From assembly GCA_035041965.1 (NCBI GenBank), contig JAPYMA010000772.1, forward strand, positions 62,001-126,000: 64,000 bases of DNA. Reading direction: 5' to 3'. This DNA is from Anisakis pegreffii. Lineage: Eukaryota; Nematoda; Chromadorea; Rhabditida; Anisakidae. Position 1 is the first letter of the stretch. Each line of letters opens with the position of its first letter. The position numbers and the translations under genes were made by a program. Below are positions 1 to 12,450 of this stretch, piece after piece. Under the pieces are notes generated by a model. It worked only from the letters and a program-made list of their open reading frames with translations. It did not search any database and was not told the origin of the DNA.

Positions 1-1969
1 TCAAGACGACCGACCGACCGTCGTTTCGCATATCCCTCGCTGAAAAATGATCACCTGAGTCGAATCTTTGCTTTGATCGCACTCTCGTTGGTGAAATGTC
101 ACTATCCGAGTCGTGACGTCTTCTTGATTCTCTTCTCGGTGATTGATCTGCATCCGAATTCCTTGACCTCTTCACTGCTTCAGTGTCATATCTCGAATCA
201 CCACGATAGTGCGATCGTCGTCTTGGTGACATCTTACCGTTTAGGCCTCTGGATCTTGGAGGCGATAAATCACCATCGGAATCGACGCCATTTTTGCGAA
301 TTCTTCTTGGTGACAGATCACTGTCTGAGTCCATACGTCTCCTCAACGTTCGAGGCGAATGGTCATCAGCTGAATTGGCAAGAGCTCTTCTCACCCTCTT
401 CGGAGAGAAATCATCATCAGAATCATCACGACCCTTTGAGCTTTTTTTCCTTCTGGGCGATAAGTCTTTATTCGAATCCATATGACCGCCACGTCTCTTA
501 GCCGGAAGGCCGTCATTAGAATCAACATGAGCTCTCGCCCTCTTCGGTGATAGATCCTCATCCGAACGGACGTTCCTCTTAGGCTTAACTTTGTTTTCAT
601 CTACACGTTTCGACCGTCCTTTTTCTGGTGATAAATCATCATCCTGGTGACCGTTACAGCGGCCTGGCGATGGACTGTCATCAGAATCTGCAACAGAAAT
701 CAATTCGAGATAAATAATGTTCGAGTGATCTGAAAATGATGAACTGAAATACCGCGAAAACGTATCATTCGGAAAACTAGATAATCCAGAATGGAAACGC
801 ATGAATATAATAATAAGAATTAATTCATACGAAATTCTGATGTGTAAAACACTCATGAAGAGTTCAGAGGTTGAAACAAAACACAAACCATGACGGGTTG
901 ACTGAGTGTAATATTTCGAAGTGCCTGGCAGTGATGGGACTGTAAAAGCAATACATCGTTACTTTACTTCCCCGACATAATTAATGATCACTGCTTTCAA
1001 TTTCTTTACACACATCAAAACAACATTCATCAAACATTCAAATTTTGAATCATAGATAAATCAGTTTGGCGACTGTTTTGAATCATCTCCGGTGGCTCAT
1101 CAAATTGTCATTTTGAACAAAAGATGAAATTCAGTTTAGGAAACTGGTGATTCTGTTACTTATTTCGATAACAAATGCAAACAAGATTCAACGGACGAGA
1201 ACAATTTGGTTCGAGAAAAAGAATACCTTCCGAATCATCAATACTTTGAAATGTTCCTTTCTTGAATTTCGGCTTCATTTCAGCTAATTTAGCTTCGACT
1301 TCAATTTCGCGCTGAAGTTAACATCATGTATTGATTCAGCATAAAAGGAAACAGTTGCGAATGGAACTTATCACCTCTCATTCCCCTTTTAGCACTAGAT
1401 TGATGCAAGAAAAACGCTATTAACACAGTGAACTCGATGAGAAATATAACACGCTAAGCAGTTACGAAAATGTCGAAATATTTCTATACTGCTGAACTTG
1501 TTACAATCCTCCAAACTATCCAACGTTTCTATGAACAATAAAACATTCATAAATTCACAAATTACTATTGTTGAGAACGTTGGAATTAATACTGAGCCTT
1601 TTTCACCGACAAAATTCAGTCTTGAAGTACAAACAGACTTTCCAAACCCACCAAAAATGCAATAGATAGGAAATTTTACCCTCAAATCTTCTCGATCATC
1701 TTCATCTGACGGAATATTCGATGATTCGGGTGCAACTGCGATGAACGCATCATCCTCAATAATTTTCATCCTTAAACAAAAGTATTATTACTATTATTAA
1801 CGCAGAATGGCGGAGAACGGAATAACATCAAACAAACATACCCTCGTGCATTACTGGATTGCTGTTTCTTCTTTTTGCTTTTCTTCTTTGTCTTATCTGC
1901 ATCAGAAGACAGATATTTTTTGAGATACTCCTCACGAGCTGATTTAGCATCAGGACCAACTGTAGCCAT
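1..1969 (-). CDS. bud-13: BUD13 homolog (RES-complex splicing factor), 5' part of gene
   Basis: Seen: four exons with compatible phases at 1842-1969, 1680-1770, 1227-1311 and 687 to beyond base 1, giving roughly 330 codons without a stop; the gene runs off the left edge. Exon 1 encodes the family's N-terminal EEYLKKYLSS stretch followed by a lysine-rich run. The junction with exon 2 makes the conserved ARG-MKIIEDDAF segment (family form GMRIVDDD). Exon 4 encodes about a dozen degenerate repeats of the type DSDSDLSPRR, the Ser-Pro/Arg repeat block known from BUD13 proteins. Known of the family: BUD13/Cwc26 works with Snu17/RBMX2 and Pml1/SNIP1 in the nuclear RES complex, which joins the activated spliceosome and helps pre-mRNA retention. 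The conserved C-terminal domain lies outside the window. The start is the only ATG that begins the conserved N-terminus. A TTTTCTTAG/A acceptor-like site about 32 bp upstream could be a spliced-leader site (inference). Confidence 0.93.
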
Positions 1970-2625
1970 TGAAAAAGCGTTGAACCGCTAAATTCCCCTC
2001 TAAGAAAACTTATACATGCGATAAACTGGATGTGAACAATCAGTCTGTTTGATTGATATGTTGGTCGACAATCGACTGTTTCTTTAACTCAGTCAGATAA
2101 GTACCCAACCACTATGAATTTCAACACATACCTCAGTTATTGGGAAAATTACCTATACATATCAGCATATCATATCTCGAAAATATTCAAGATTATAATC
2201 TATCCGAAATTCATCTATTAAAACACTTTTTATTACATATGTTATTGGAACACTTTATTTTTTACTGAATTTCAGAAGTGTTTACAACTACCATAATCAA
2301 ACGCATACGTATTCAATAAGAGGTAAAAATGACCAGTTCTTGCTGACAACAGAAACATGAATACTATTAGTTGTGAAAAACGTGGTTTATTTGGCCATAA
2401 ATTAAAGTATGATATTGATAACAAGGTCAATAAATTATAACAGTATCACGAAAGCAATGAATAGAACACCAGAAAACACTATTATTCATAACAACACCTT
2501 TTACGAAAATGGACAAAGAAGCAAGTGAGAAACAATTCCCATGATGAGGCACAAGATAAGAAGATCTTAACAATCTTGTTTTCTATGTGATATAATATGG
2601 AAGGATTCTTTATGAACGTGTTTAT
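1970..2625. other. Spacer between DAD1 and BUD13
   Basis: A 656-bp AT-rich interval with no coding exon seen on either strand. It should hold the DAD1 3' end and the BUD13 5' end. A pyrimidine-rich stretch ending in AG lies just upstream of the BUD13 start on the minus strand and would suit trans-splicing if the two genes are co-transcribed, but the sequence does not prove this. Confidence 0.6.
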
Positions 2626-3489
2626 TCAACCGAGGAAATTAGCAACAACAAGATGAAGTATAACGTGTGCAAAAACGAAATCGGCAAATGCTCTTTCCGG
2701 ACTGATGTGTGGAAACACTGGTTTGTTTTCAGGATTAACCTGAATGCGTAGTGATGCTGAAATATTCGACAAATGTCAGTTGTGACTTTACAGTTGAGCT
2801 AGGCGAAAAATATGCAGTGTTTAAAAAATGAACGACTCTGCTACGATCTATATCAACTGCTGAGAATGTCGCAAAATTGAATCTCAGCATTCACCAATAG
2901 GAGATTCCTCAGAAGTGATGAAATGCACTGTACAATAAAGTGCTTGAATTTGGGTGGTAAAAGCGAAAAATATAAAACCAAAATCATAATGATTCAGTGC
3001 CATCATTGAACAGTATTACGACAGAACTTGAGGAATTCTGAAAATTAACCTGCGAGAACAAAGCATCCAATTGTTGAGATAAACCCTGAGAGGAAAGAGT
3101 TGAACGGGAACGTACCAACCAATACACAGTACACAAACCTGCAAATAGTACAGTACACAGCACACCTAAGGCTGTAACGCAAAGTTCGAAAACACTAATC
3201 AAAAAACTCTAAGGAATCTCAGAAATGTTGTTATTTTTATATGCGAACAGAGGACTGTGGTTGGTTAATTTCAATTCAGACTGCGACCCTTTATCGAAAA
3301 CATGCCTTTCAAAAATATATTTATAGTGGGGGAGGGGATTAGAATAGATTAGAAAAGATTACAAATCACTCACTGGATGACACCCGTTAGAAAGACGTAG
3401 AACATGTACGCGTCAATAATTTTCAATTTCGATGACGTTGTTTTCTTGTAGTCTTCAAAGAGTTTCGACATCACACTGATCAACTGCAT
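2626..3489 (-). CDS. dad-1: DAD1, oligosaccharyltransferase subunit
   Basis: Seen: three exons at 3374-3489, 3050-3138 and 2626-2756, phases agreeing at both junctions, coding for 111 residues; the family's usual length is about 113. Residues 8-28 carry the [20 protein letters not shown] motif before the first membrane segment. Residues 47-58 read [12 protein letters not shown], the most conserved part of the family, followed by a second hydrophobic segment. The C-terminus contains SPERAFADF and ends [10 protein letters not shown], the canonical DAD1 tail. Known: DAD1/Ost2 is a small multi-pass ER-membrane subunit of oligosaccharyltransferase, which attaches N-glycans to nascent proteins; loss triggers apoptosis. 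The stop codon merges into a TGAATAAA sequence, a possible very close polyadenylation signal. An acceptor-like GTTTCTAG about 23 bp before the ATG could receive a spliced leader (inference). BUD13 follows on the same strand. Confidence 0.97.
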
Positions 3490-3555
3490 TGTGACACAAT
3501 AATACCTTCGCTAGAAACCGAACCCGCTGTGCAATTTACCTACAACACTTCACAT

Positions 3556-3665
<110 letters not shown>

Positions 3666-3670
3666 ACCAA

Positions 3671-3894
3671 GCGGTACTTTTGCTGATAACGGGCGCCACC
3701 ACGTCATCATAGATGCTCGTGGGCTCATACACTTCACACATAGGTCGAAGTCTACGCGTTAGCCTCATCACTGTGCTAAGCGTAAGTCTAAGCTTAAGCA
3801 TACTCCTGATCTGACTTCGAGTTGCATAGACAGACATGGAGCAAAGCGGTAATCTATGCACATGCGTGCAGTGGCGCCCGTTATCAGCAAAAGT
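3671..3894. mobile_element. Short inverted-repeat element (MITE-like)
   Basis: Two inverted copies of about 27 bp face each other: the left arm contains CTTTTGCTGATAACGGGCG and continues to GCCAC; the right arm is its reverse complement with one or two changes. About 170 bp separate them. This is the structure of a miniature inverted-repeat transposable element. No clear target duplication was seen, so the exact ends are uncertain. The small minus-strand frame across it is an artefact that reads on into the AT tract. Confidence 0.75.
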
Positions 3895-4254
3895 GCCAAT
3901 CGGGTTTCATAAAATTTGCTGAATAGAATGTTAAAAAATTCGTTCGCACATTTCCAAGATAAGAATTTTTCATGTACTATCAAGTAAGTAATTATCGCTT
4001 GGTTACAAACGATATTGGTTTAACGAACGCAGAACTTAGTAATTTCCAACACATAAAAAACATTCACTGAAATTTGCTCATTGAGAAGGTGTGGGGAGAA
4101 GAAGCCAAATTGCACTTTCGTACGCGCGCGGGCCCGAACGTTTAAAGGTGAGAGAAGGAGAGGAAAACGCTTCGTAAAAGCGCACAAAACGAACGGAATG
4201 AATGTAGCCGTGAAACCTAATAACGAGAAATCGTCGTAGCACAACCTTCGCGTT

Positions 4255-4686
4255 TGATTCCAAATTTAATTCTTTACAAGCACAGAAGGTTTCAGGAAAA
4301 TTCATCGTTTAGTTTTCGAAATTGTAACTTAAAATGAACCTTCATAAGGAGAAATAATGCCTTTGCAAGCGATTGAAATGGAAAAAATGCTGGAACAGAA
4401 ATTTCATCGGTCAATGCCAAGTAATCCATTGGAAAGAGAATTGAATTCTCTACAAGTACAGAAGGTTTCAGGAAAATTCATCGTTTAGTTTTCGAAATTG
4501 TAACTTAAAATCAACCTTCAATAGGTAAAATAACACCTTTGCAAGCGATTGAAGTGGAAAAAGTGCTGGAACAGAAATTTGATCGGTCAATGCCAAGTAG
4601 TTCGTTGGTAAGAGAATTGAATTCTCTACAAGCAGAGAAGGTTTCAGGAAAATTCATCGTTTAGTTTTAGAAATTGTAACTTACAT
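4255..4686 (+). repeat. 176-bp tandem repeat (2.4 copies) with relic terminal reading frame
   Basis: Copies begin near 4268, 4444 and 4620, so the period is 176 bp. The plus strand of the repeat carries an open frame that ends in the same place in each copy: ATG at 4357 to TAG at 4488 (43 residues), and 4509-4664 in the next copy (51 codons plus stop). Both contain the shared cores LQAIE, LEQKF and RELNSLQ and end VSGKFIV. Copy 1 has a stop just upstream of its ATG. The period is not a multiple of three, so the frames do not fuse. I do not recognise the peptide. It looks like the last coding exon of some gene duplicated in tandem (inference). Confidence 0.8.
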
Positions 4687-5070
4687 GAAGAGATGGAGAT
4701 AATTTCTTGAAGGTTTTTCAAATAGCGCAGTCGTGCTCCTTTGAATTTGTTGCATCACTACAAAACGATCTGTATATTGCTGTGGTGTTAATAGGGTTAC
4801 CAAGTCCTTTCATGTCGCTGACCTGCTGATATTGCTAACCTCTTCTACACATTGATTGATACAGGTATAATGTATCCAACGGTAGTAGTATCAACAGGGT
4901 TGAATGAATACGGTAATCAGCCACGCCCACAACATACGGTAGTTAGCCATGCTCGCTATCAACGAAAACGTAACCAATGGAGCACGGACAAAAAGAGTTA
5001 AAAAATCAGAAACGGTCACACACATTTATATGAGCAAGAAACGTTCAGTGCTAATTTATTATTTACCTTA

Positions 5071-7027
5071 TTTCATTAAGAAAATAGCTATATCTCCTGA
5101 AGAAAGCAAAACCGCTCGACAAAATATATGTTTCTCTGAAAGTAGAGATTGTGAACAATCGAATGGTGCAAAGAAATTCATATGTTACCGGGCAAAGCTG
5201 AGGGTACTGGTACCTTGAAGATTTTAACGCCTATATTGCTGCATTAAAGTATAACATTGATCTATAGTGATACAATGTGCATTGAATGAGTGCCTCTGCG
5301 CTAATTGAGATAGCTTTAGAAAAATAGCTATATCTTTTCAAGAAAGCAAAATCACTCGGAAAGATATATGTTTTTCTGAATGCAAAGATTCTGTGATATC
5401 GACTGGTGTACAAATATTTATATGTTACTGGTCAAACTTGAGGAGACGGTAGGCTCGAAGGTGGCAGATCGCATTTCATTAAGAAAATAGCTATATCTCC
5501 TGAAGAAAGCAAAACCGCTCGACAAAATATATGTTTCTCTGAAAGTAGAGATTGTGAACAATCGAATGGTGCAACGAAATTCATACATTACCGGGCAAAG
5601 CTGAGGGTACTGGTACCTTGAAGATTTTAACGCCTATATTGCTGCATTAAAGTATAACATTGATCTATAGTGATACAATGTGCATTGAATGAGTGCCTCT
5701 GCGCTAATTGAGATAGCTTTAGAAAAATAGCTATATCTTTTCAAGAAAGCAAAATCACTCGGAAAGATATATGTTTTTCTGAATGCAAAGATTCTGTGAT
5801 ATCGACTGGTGTACAAATATTTATATGTTACTGGTCAAACTTGAGGAGACGGTAGGCTCGAAGGTGGCAGATCGCATTTCATTAAGAAAATAGCTATATC
5901 TCCTGAAGAAAGCAAAACCGCTCGACAAAATATATGTTTCTCTGAAAGTAGAGATTGTGAACAATCGAATGGTGCAACGAAATTCATACATTACCGGGCA
6001 AAGCTGAGGGTACTGGTACCTTGAAGATTTTAACGCCTATATTGCTGCATTAAAGTATAACATTGATCTATAGTGATACAATGTGCATTGAATGAGTGCC
6101 TCTGCGCTAATTGAGATAGCTTTAGAAAAATAGCTATATCTTTTCAAGAAAGCAAAATCACTCGGAAAGATATAAGTTTTTCTGAATGCAAAGATTCTGT
6201 GATTTCGACTGGTGTACAAATATTTATATGTTACTGGTCAAACTTGAGGAGACGGTAGGCTCGAAGGTGGCAGATCGCATTTCATTAAGAAAATAGCTAT
6301 ATCTCCTGAAGAAAGCAAAACCGCTCGACAAAATATATGTTTCTCTGAAAGTAGAGATTGTGAACAATCGAATGGTGCAACGAAATTCATACATTACCGG
6401 GCAAAGCTGAGGGTACTGGTACCTTGAAGATTTTAACGCCTATATTGCTGCATTAAAGTATAACATTGATCTATAGTGATACAATGTGCATTGAATGAGT
6501 GCCTCTGCGCTAATTGAGATAGCTTTAGAAAAATAGCTATATCTTTTCAAGAAAGCAAAATCACTCGGAAAGATATATGTTTTTCTGAATGCAAAGATTC
6601 TGTGATTTCGACTGGTGTACAAATATTTATATGTTACTGGTCAAACTTGAGGAGACGGTAGGCTCGAAGGTGGCAGATCGCATTTCATTAAGAAAATAGC
6701 TATATCTCCTGAAGAAAGCAAAACCGCTCGACAAAATATATGTTTCTCTGAAAGTAGAGATTGTGAACAATCGAATGGTGCAACGAAATTCATACATTAC
6801 CGGGCAAAGCTGAGGGTACTGGTACCTTGAAGATTTTAACGCCTATATTGCTGCATTAAAGTATAACATTGATCTATAGTGATACAATGTGCATTGAATG
6901 AGTGCCCCTGCGCTAATTGAGATAGCTTTAGAAAAATAGCTATATCTTTTCAAGAAAGCAAAATCACTCGGAAAGATATATGTTTTCTGAATGCGGAGAT
7001 TCTGTGATATCTGTGACAAATCTGTAT
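5071..7027. repeat. 403-bp tandem satellite, about 4.85 units, each a diverged dimer
   Basis: Units begin at 5071, 5474, 5877, 6280 and 6683, a constant spacing of 403 bp with almost no differences between units. Each unit contains two related halves of about 200 bp: both carry AAATAGCTATATCT, then GAAAGCAAAA, then CTCG followed by an ATATATG/GTTT stretch, and both end with a GAAG. The array is therefore a higher-order repeat of an older monomer of about 200 bp. The identical 60-residue minus-strand frames recurring every 403 bp are by-products. The last unit decays near 7000-7027. The segment 4690-5070 before the array is unique as far as I can see. Confidence 0.95.
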
Positions 7028-7059
7028 TTACATACCTTAGTAGTGGAGGACTTATGCAT

Positions 7060-7230
7060 TCACTCGGGGACGTACGGTTAGCGGATCAGCAGAATGAGTC
7101 CGCTATTCCGCTATCGTTGGCGAAAAAAATAGCTGGCTAAACCGCTATCCAACGACAGTAAATCCGCTATAAAGACAATAAATCCGCTAGTTGCGGATTA
7201 GCGCGCTAATACCCATCCCTTTGATTAGAA
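7060..7230. repeat. Decayed dispersed repeat rich in CCGCTAT motifs
   Basis: About 170 bp containing repeated CCGCTAT and AATCCGCTA words on one strand and ending GCGGATTAGCGCGCTAATACCCATCCC. Similar wording recurs at about 8485-8580, suggesting two copies of one family. No coding potential. The terminal motif suggests a miniature DNA transposon, but ends were not defined. Confidence 0.5.
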
Positions 7231-10200
7231 TTGGTATGAACAATCCTGATAACCGTGTCAGTAACTATATGTAACAATTAGCTACATCTATTCATCCAAA
7301 ACCAACAAGGCGTCGTAAACAGCCAATGTTTGGAATTTCATCACCACGTTTCCAGTATAGTTAAAAAACCTAACGCCAGATCATCACTCACATTGTGAAC
7401 GTCCAGGTTGATTACGTTATCTCTACTATGCAAAGTACGTAAACTAAATTCGCGCGCCCTCTTCCCCTTTGTCTTTCCCTGATTAATACTATGATAAACG
7501 CTATGTTAATGTTGTTGAAAATGTTTGGAGAAGATGCAGACGTTTCTTCTTGAAGAGGCAATGCGGGAAATTCAGTATCCGAATACCAGGAGAGATTATC
7601 AATGTTCCGATTAGAATCTTTGAAACTGTTAAGATTTCATACTGATCTTCAAGCAGCACACAATATCGTTCAATGTGAATTTGGTTTCCCGATAAAAAAA
7701 ATTCACATTTCCCTCAAGCAATGAACGAATCCGCCAAAATAATTCCCTTAAACTCGTTGTCAAACGCTGCAAATAAAACGCTTCAAAATTCTCGTTTGCA
7801 AATAGAATCGTCAGAGCCTGGAGCTACTCTCTCAACACATTGTCTTCTCACACTTGCTTCAAATATGCAGACTCAGATTTATTCCACCGAATGAAATCGG
7901 TTTCATATCTCCTCTGATATTTGACAAGGAGAGGTAGTGAAATCCAAAGAAGAATTTGCTTCACCGACCTAATTTTATTCATTTCGATTTTATTGATTCA
8001 GGTATCAAATGAACGAACCGCTTGATATTGCTCTTACTGTATCGTAATTTATATAATTCAGTTTTTTCTGTCGATTTCAACCTTTCTCACCTCTGCAGCA
8101 CCAGTTGTGTCGGCATACCCACCATATTGTAATTATCTGCCCCGGACATAGCTGCACGCATTATTATACGAATAAATATCCTTTCTCAGTGAGAACAGAA
8201 TTCAAGAAAACATCATAGCACTGCTGCCCAACTTATCTGAGGCCAAATAGCTTAGTGATTTCGGACGGAATGCTAGTGGTTTACTTATAGCGAACATTTG
8301 AGATTTGATTCAATACTCAGCCTCTAACCGTTATTTAGTACTTGTTTCAAAGCGGAGATAAGTATTTACATGTCTTCATGTTGGGAAAAATATGCATTCA
8401 CGTGCAGATAGCTCACTGAAACGTTAACCAAAGAAAGTAACTTGAATTATCACTACTTTATGCCGCTGAAAAATTATTGTATCGGAAGGTATCGCTACAA
8501 ATTTCCGCTATTTGACGAAAATAGCCGGATATCGCGCTGCCGAAGAAAGTAGCTCCGCTAGTAACGGAATAACGGAATGTAAATTTTATCTTTTTTATCA
8601 CAATGTAAATTTTATCTTTTTTATCTGTAATGAAGTTTCCTTTTACATAGAAATTTTTTATACTGACTATGAGTAAATTATTCGCTAACAAATAGCGAAT
8701 AATTTACTCCAGATATGTTTGAATCTACTTCAAGGACGATCAGATTCTCTATAAAATCCAACTGAAAATGTCCCAGTTTCGTAGTAATGGGGAATACAAT
8801 GCAGTTCTTCCCAGTGTGAACAAAACGCCCAAAATGGCTTTTCAGTTGAGCTGGAAGATAAAAAGTTTGGTTTTCAGAAATGGTGGGAAAAACGAAGGAA
8901 GTTTTCGAAGTTTTCAAATATTGACAGTCATAACATAGAGATACGACCTTATCCACTTTCCGTCCGATTAAACTTCAGCCGCATTTAACTACGACCTTTT
9001 AATTCACCAGCCATGCTCTACTTGAAGTGCAGATAAGGCTGGCATAAACCTACGCTTCCGAATTGAGTGGGTATGCACTAAACCAACATGCGATACAAAT
9101 GTTCCCGACTAAAGTGTGCCATTCTAGGTATATGCTTCGGTAGTCAGTTGGAAGGACGTTGAATGATCCGTTTAAATATTTGATTTATTGCGCGATATTT
9201 CTGCAATCATTTGAACGGTAGGCGTCTTATGTCTGTGTATAAACTGAAATAGTAATATGTCGGATCGAATCGAGAAATCGTTGATGAACTGTTTGTTTCA
9301 TATGATATTCACGTTGCTTGTTTTTTAAGCATCGAGAGGTTTCTTTTCAGTATTGAATTATTCCCATCATTAGCCGTATCTGTCATTGATATGAATTCAT
9401 GAATCTATTCAGCGAATTTGCTTTGCGCATCGAAAAGACTGTTGATTTGATATGTGTCATTCGAGGATGCTTTAAAATTTGGACAATTAGATTATAAGAG
9501 CTGCTTTCAAGCTGAATCGGTTCATGAAATTAAGTAATTTCAGTCAACGGATTGATAAACATCAGCATAACAACGAGAAAATAGAAAATGAAAATTGAGG
9601 AGAGAAGAAGATCGCAGATTGATTGGATGGATGTATTTTTGATTATACTCCTCGTAGTCATGGTAGTGTTTCATTCCAAAAATATTCGTTTCTTTTGTGC
9701 GGAATTGGAAATAAAAGCCTTTCAGTCTGAACATTTGACGAATTGTACACTCAGTTCAATGCAAAAACCATTCTAATCTTTCATTTCAGAGATGCTTAAA
9801 GAATCTGACATTCATTCTCATTGATTAATTATTAAATTCAGAAATGGACATTACGTAGATGTAAATGAAAGTTTTCAAGTGAATGAAACAATGAACTTTC
9901 ATGGGAAAAATTCTGTCTTTTTTTGTCAAGAATTGATAAGTACCTTTAAAAATTGTTATGACAAAACTCTATCAACTGCCCGAATGACGGCATATGAACG
10001 TTCGTAAATTAAGGCACATGCAACTTCATTTATGCACATTTCAAAGACAACAAAATTCTTTACTTATGAGAACAATCGAACAGTCAATCGTTTAGTCAAT
10101 TTCCTTTATAATCGAATGCATTTTCTTTGTTGGTTGTGAGTAAATGCACTTCTTTTCTGCCTGAAATGAGTGAACCAAAAACGTTCCCCTTCTGACGAGA

Positions 10201-12450
10201 ATCCTGTGATCTCACTGGAACGTTTTTGAATGCCACGAGCATGCTTGATGTATTTCGTAAATGCTTGATTCAGTACAAAGAAACAAGTTAAGCAAAAGAC
10301 ATCGACCGCTTCAGTGCACATACGCATAAAAGGACGTATGTTTGCATTTGCATGAAAAGTCTGTAATAAAAAATCATATACCCATTAGCGATTCATTTAA
10401 GAAGGTTTATCATGGATTTGTAAGCATCCATCTATGCATTTGGTAGTTTATTGAGGAGTTGATGGTGGTTCAAAAAAGAGGTTATGGTTACGGAGTGGTG
10501 CACTTTCCAGCTAATAAAGTGAACATTAGGCAGTTCTTTTGTTTTTTTAAACGTAATAATCGACATCTTTTGATTGAAGTATTGCAGCGCCTCCTCGTTG
10601 GAATGCTCTTTAAGTGAATGAAAACAAAGATATTTCGGATATGTTCACCTCAGTGACTAATTCATACTGTTTATTGCCATTCCTTAAGAATGGATTATTT
10701 ACGATTCAGTGATCTCAGCGTTCAGCATTCAACGCTGCTGAACATTCACTAGTAGGCTGTTCTGGTTCAGAATCAACGAGAACGCAGACAAGAGCGAATC
10801 TGGCCTTTGAAATATGTTATCGTTAGATCAAAACATGAAGAGTTAAAAGACAAAACAGATTTTAGATGTGCTTAATTTGAACTATTTATTCATAGCAACA
10901 TTCTTGAATGCAAATAACACTGATGAAGGAAGCATACTGCAGCGTTTCTCGAGTGACCATATCACTGAAACGTATCAGTTACTAGAAATATTCGAATGCG
11001 CAATATTCTCTGTAGTTGACTGAGAACTTTCAAACACCACACATAATTATTATCATGTCGTCCTATTATTTAACTCAAACAGATATAAGTTTTAGTTACT
11101 ACTCACTGCATAGATTTCGTTCGCAACATTTTTTACCTCCGTAATCGACGGTCACCTGGGACGAGTATCTTATTTTTCTCTTTTTTGCTTTTCAACTTAA
11201 CATACGTTTTGCCAACTCTACCTTCTTTGTGAAATGTTGACCATTTTTCAGTTCTGACATCGTGATTAAATCATGGAATCGCATTTCAATCCCAGAAATA
11301 AGCAACAAGTTCAGAGAAGTATAGAAATTTAACAGATTCTTTTGGAATCAATGCATTGGTAATTTTTTGAAAAGTAATTCATTTAACAAATCCCACAGGT
11401 AAGAGGGCTAAGGAAACAGAACATTAATACTACAGCAGAAGTACAATTCAGCTATAACAAATTTGTTTCCTGGGAATAATTGCAGCTTTTCATTTGTCTA
11501 CATTATATCTAAAACAAAGCCACAAATATTCCTAGTAAGTCAACATTTTTTAGAATGTCGTAAAAATTTAAAAATCATTGAAATTGTTTTGCACAGATAT
11601 CACAATCTCAATTTAAATTTAAAAATTTCAAAGAGTTGAAACTGAATTGTTATCAGATTAGAATAATCCTCACCAGCACTGTAACAAAAAATCGGAATTA
11701 ATATTAGCATTTCAAAACAAAAACGTTCAGAGAATTCAGTTCCGTGAAATCTCATGTAAACTCTGATGAGTGAAGTCAGAGCGTTGAGTGTTGAATCACT
11801 CATTCTCGTTCTCACAAACACAAAAACCCAAAGAGAAAATGTAAAGTGAGCTCGTTCACTTCCAACGCTTTTCGGTGGAATCGTTTTACAAAGTTTGATC
11901 AGTTTTCCATATTTGCAGCCTGCATCTTCGTTCTTTCGTACAACTGCATTTCGAGGATTAATATGCGCTTCATATCGCTACATTTATTGCAAAACAGATT
12001 TTAGCATTGCCTTTTTTGACGAAGTGATATCATATTCATTCACATTCTGAGTTGAATCAATTGCCATCAATGGCTTCAGCTCGAGTACATCATCATTTTC
12101 ACTGCTTGTAAAAATAAGCGTCGAAGATCAATTCTATATCATGTCATATTTCATTACAATCACGAAATCTCGTTTTTGTTTTCAGAACATGAATTCCGGG
12201 GCTGGTCTGGATACATGGACCCGTACAAATACTACCAATACCAAAAAAATCCCAGCTGTCTGTTTGCCCACGATGGACTTCAAAAGTGACGTTCATCATA
12301 ACCTAGCATATAGATAAGAGAGATGGTAAAGCCACACCCCTTCCGAGATCGGTTAAAATGGTGAGGAAATGTTTGTTTTAAAAGCACATTTGATAGGATT
12401 GAAGTGTTTTGATCGAGTCATAACTTGTCAGTGCTGCTGTTTCATTGAAG
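7231..12450. other. Non-coding stretch upstream of the neuropeptide gene
   Basis: No conserved coding exon was found on either strand in this 5.2-kb AT-rich interval. It holds a copy of the CCGCTAT repeat near 8485-8580 and a 16-bp-stem hairpin at 8671-8709. Open frames here are short and carry no recognisable motif. The part just before 12451 is expected to contain the promoter and 5' UTR of the neuropeptide precursor, but no element could be picked out. Confidence 0.5.
8671..8709. repeat. Perfect hairpin, 16-bp stem, 7-nt loop
   Basis: GAGTAAATTATTCGCT at 8671-8686 is followed by a 7-nt spacer and its exact reverse complement at 8694-8709. It stands in otherwise gene-free sequence and next to a decayed repeat. 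It could be the remnant of a small inverted-repeat transposon. Confidence 0.9.

Noticed and set aside
2984..3202. A 72-codon minus-strand frame that looks like a small membrane protein
   Set aside because: It is the wrong frame over DAD1 exon 2 and flanking intron; the real exon is 3050-3138 in another frame.
5231..6622. Four identical 60-codon minus-strand frames
   Set aside because: They recur with the 403-bp satellite period, so they reflect the repeat and not genes.
5071..7027. CRISPR-like periodic array
   Set aside because: The whole 403-bp unit is repeated with no unique spacers, in a eukaryotic genome; it is a satellite.
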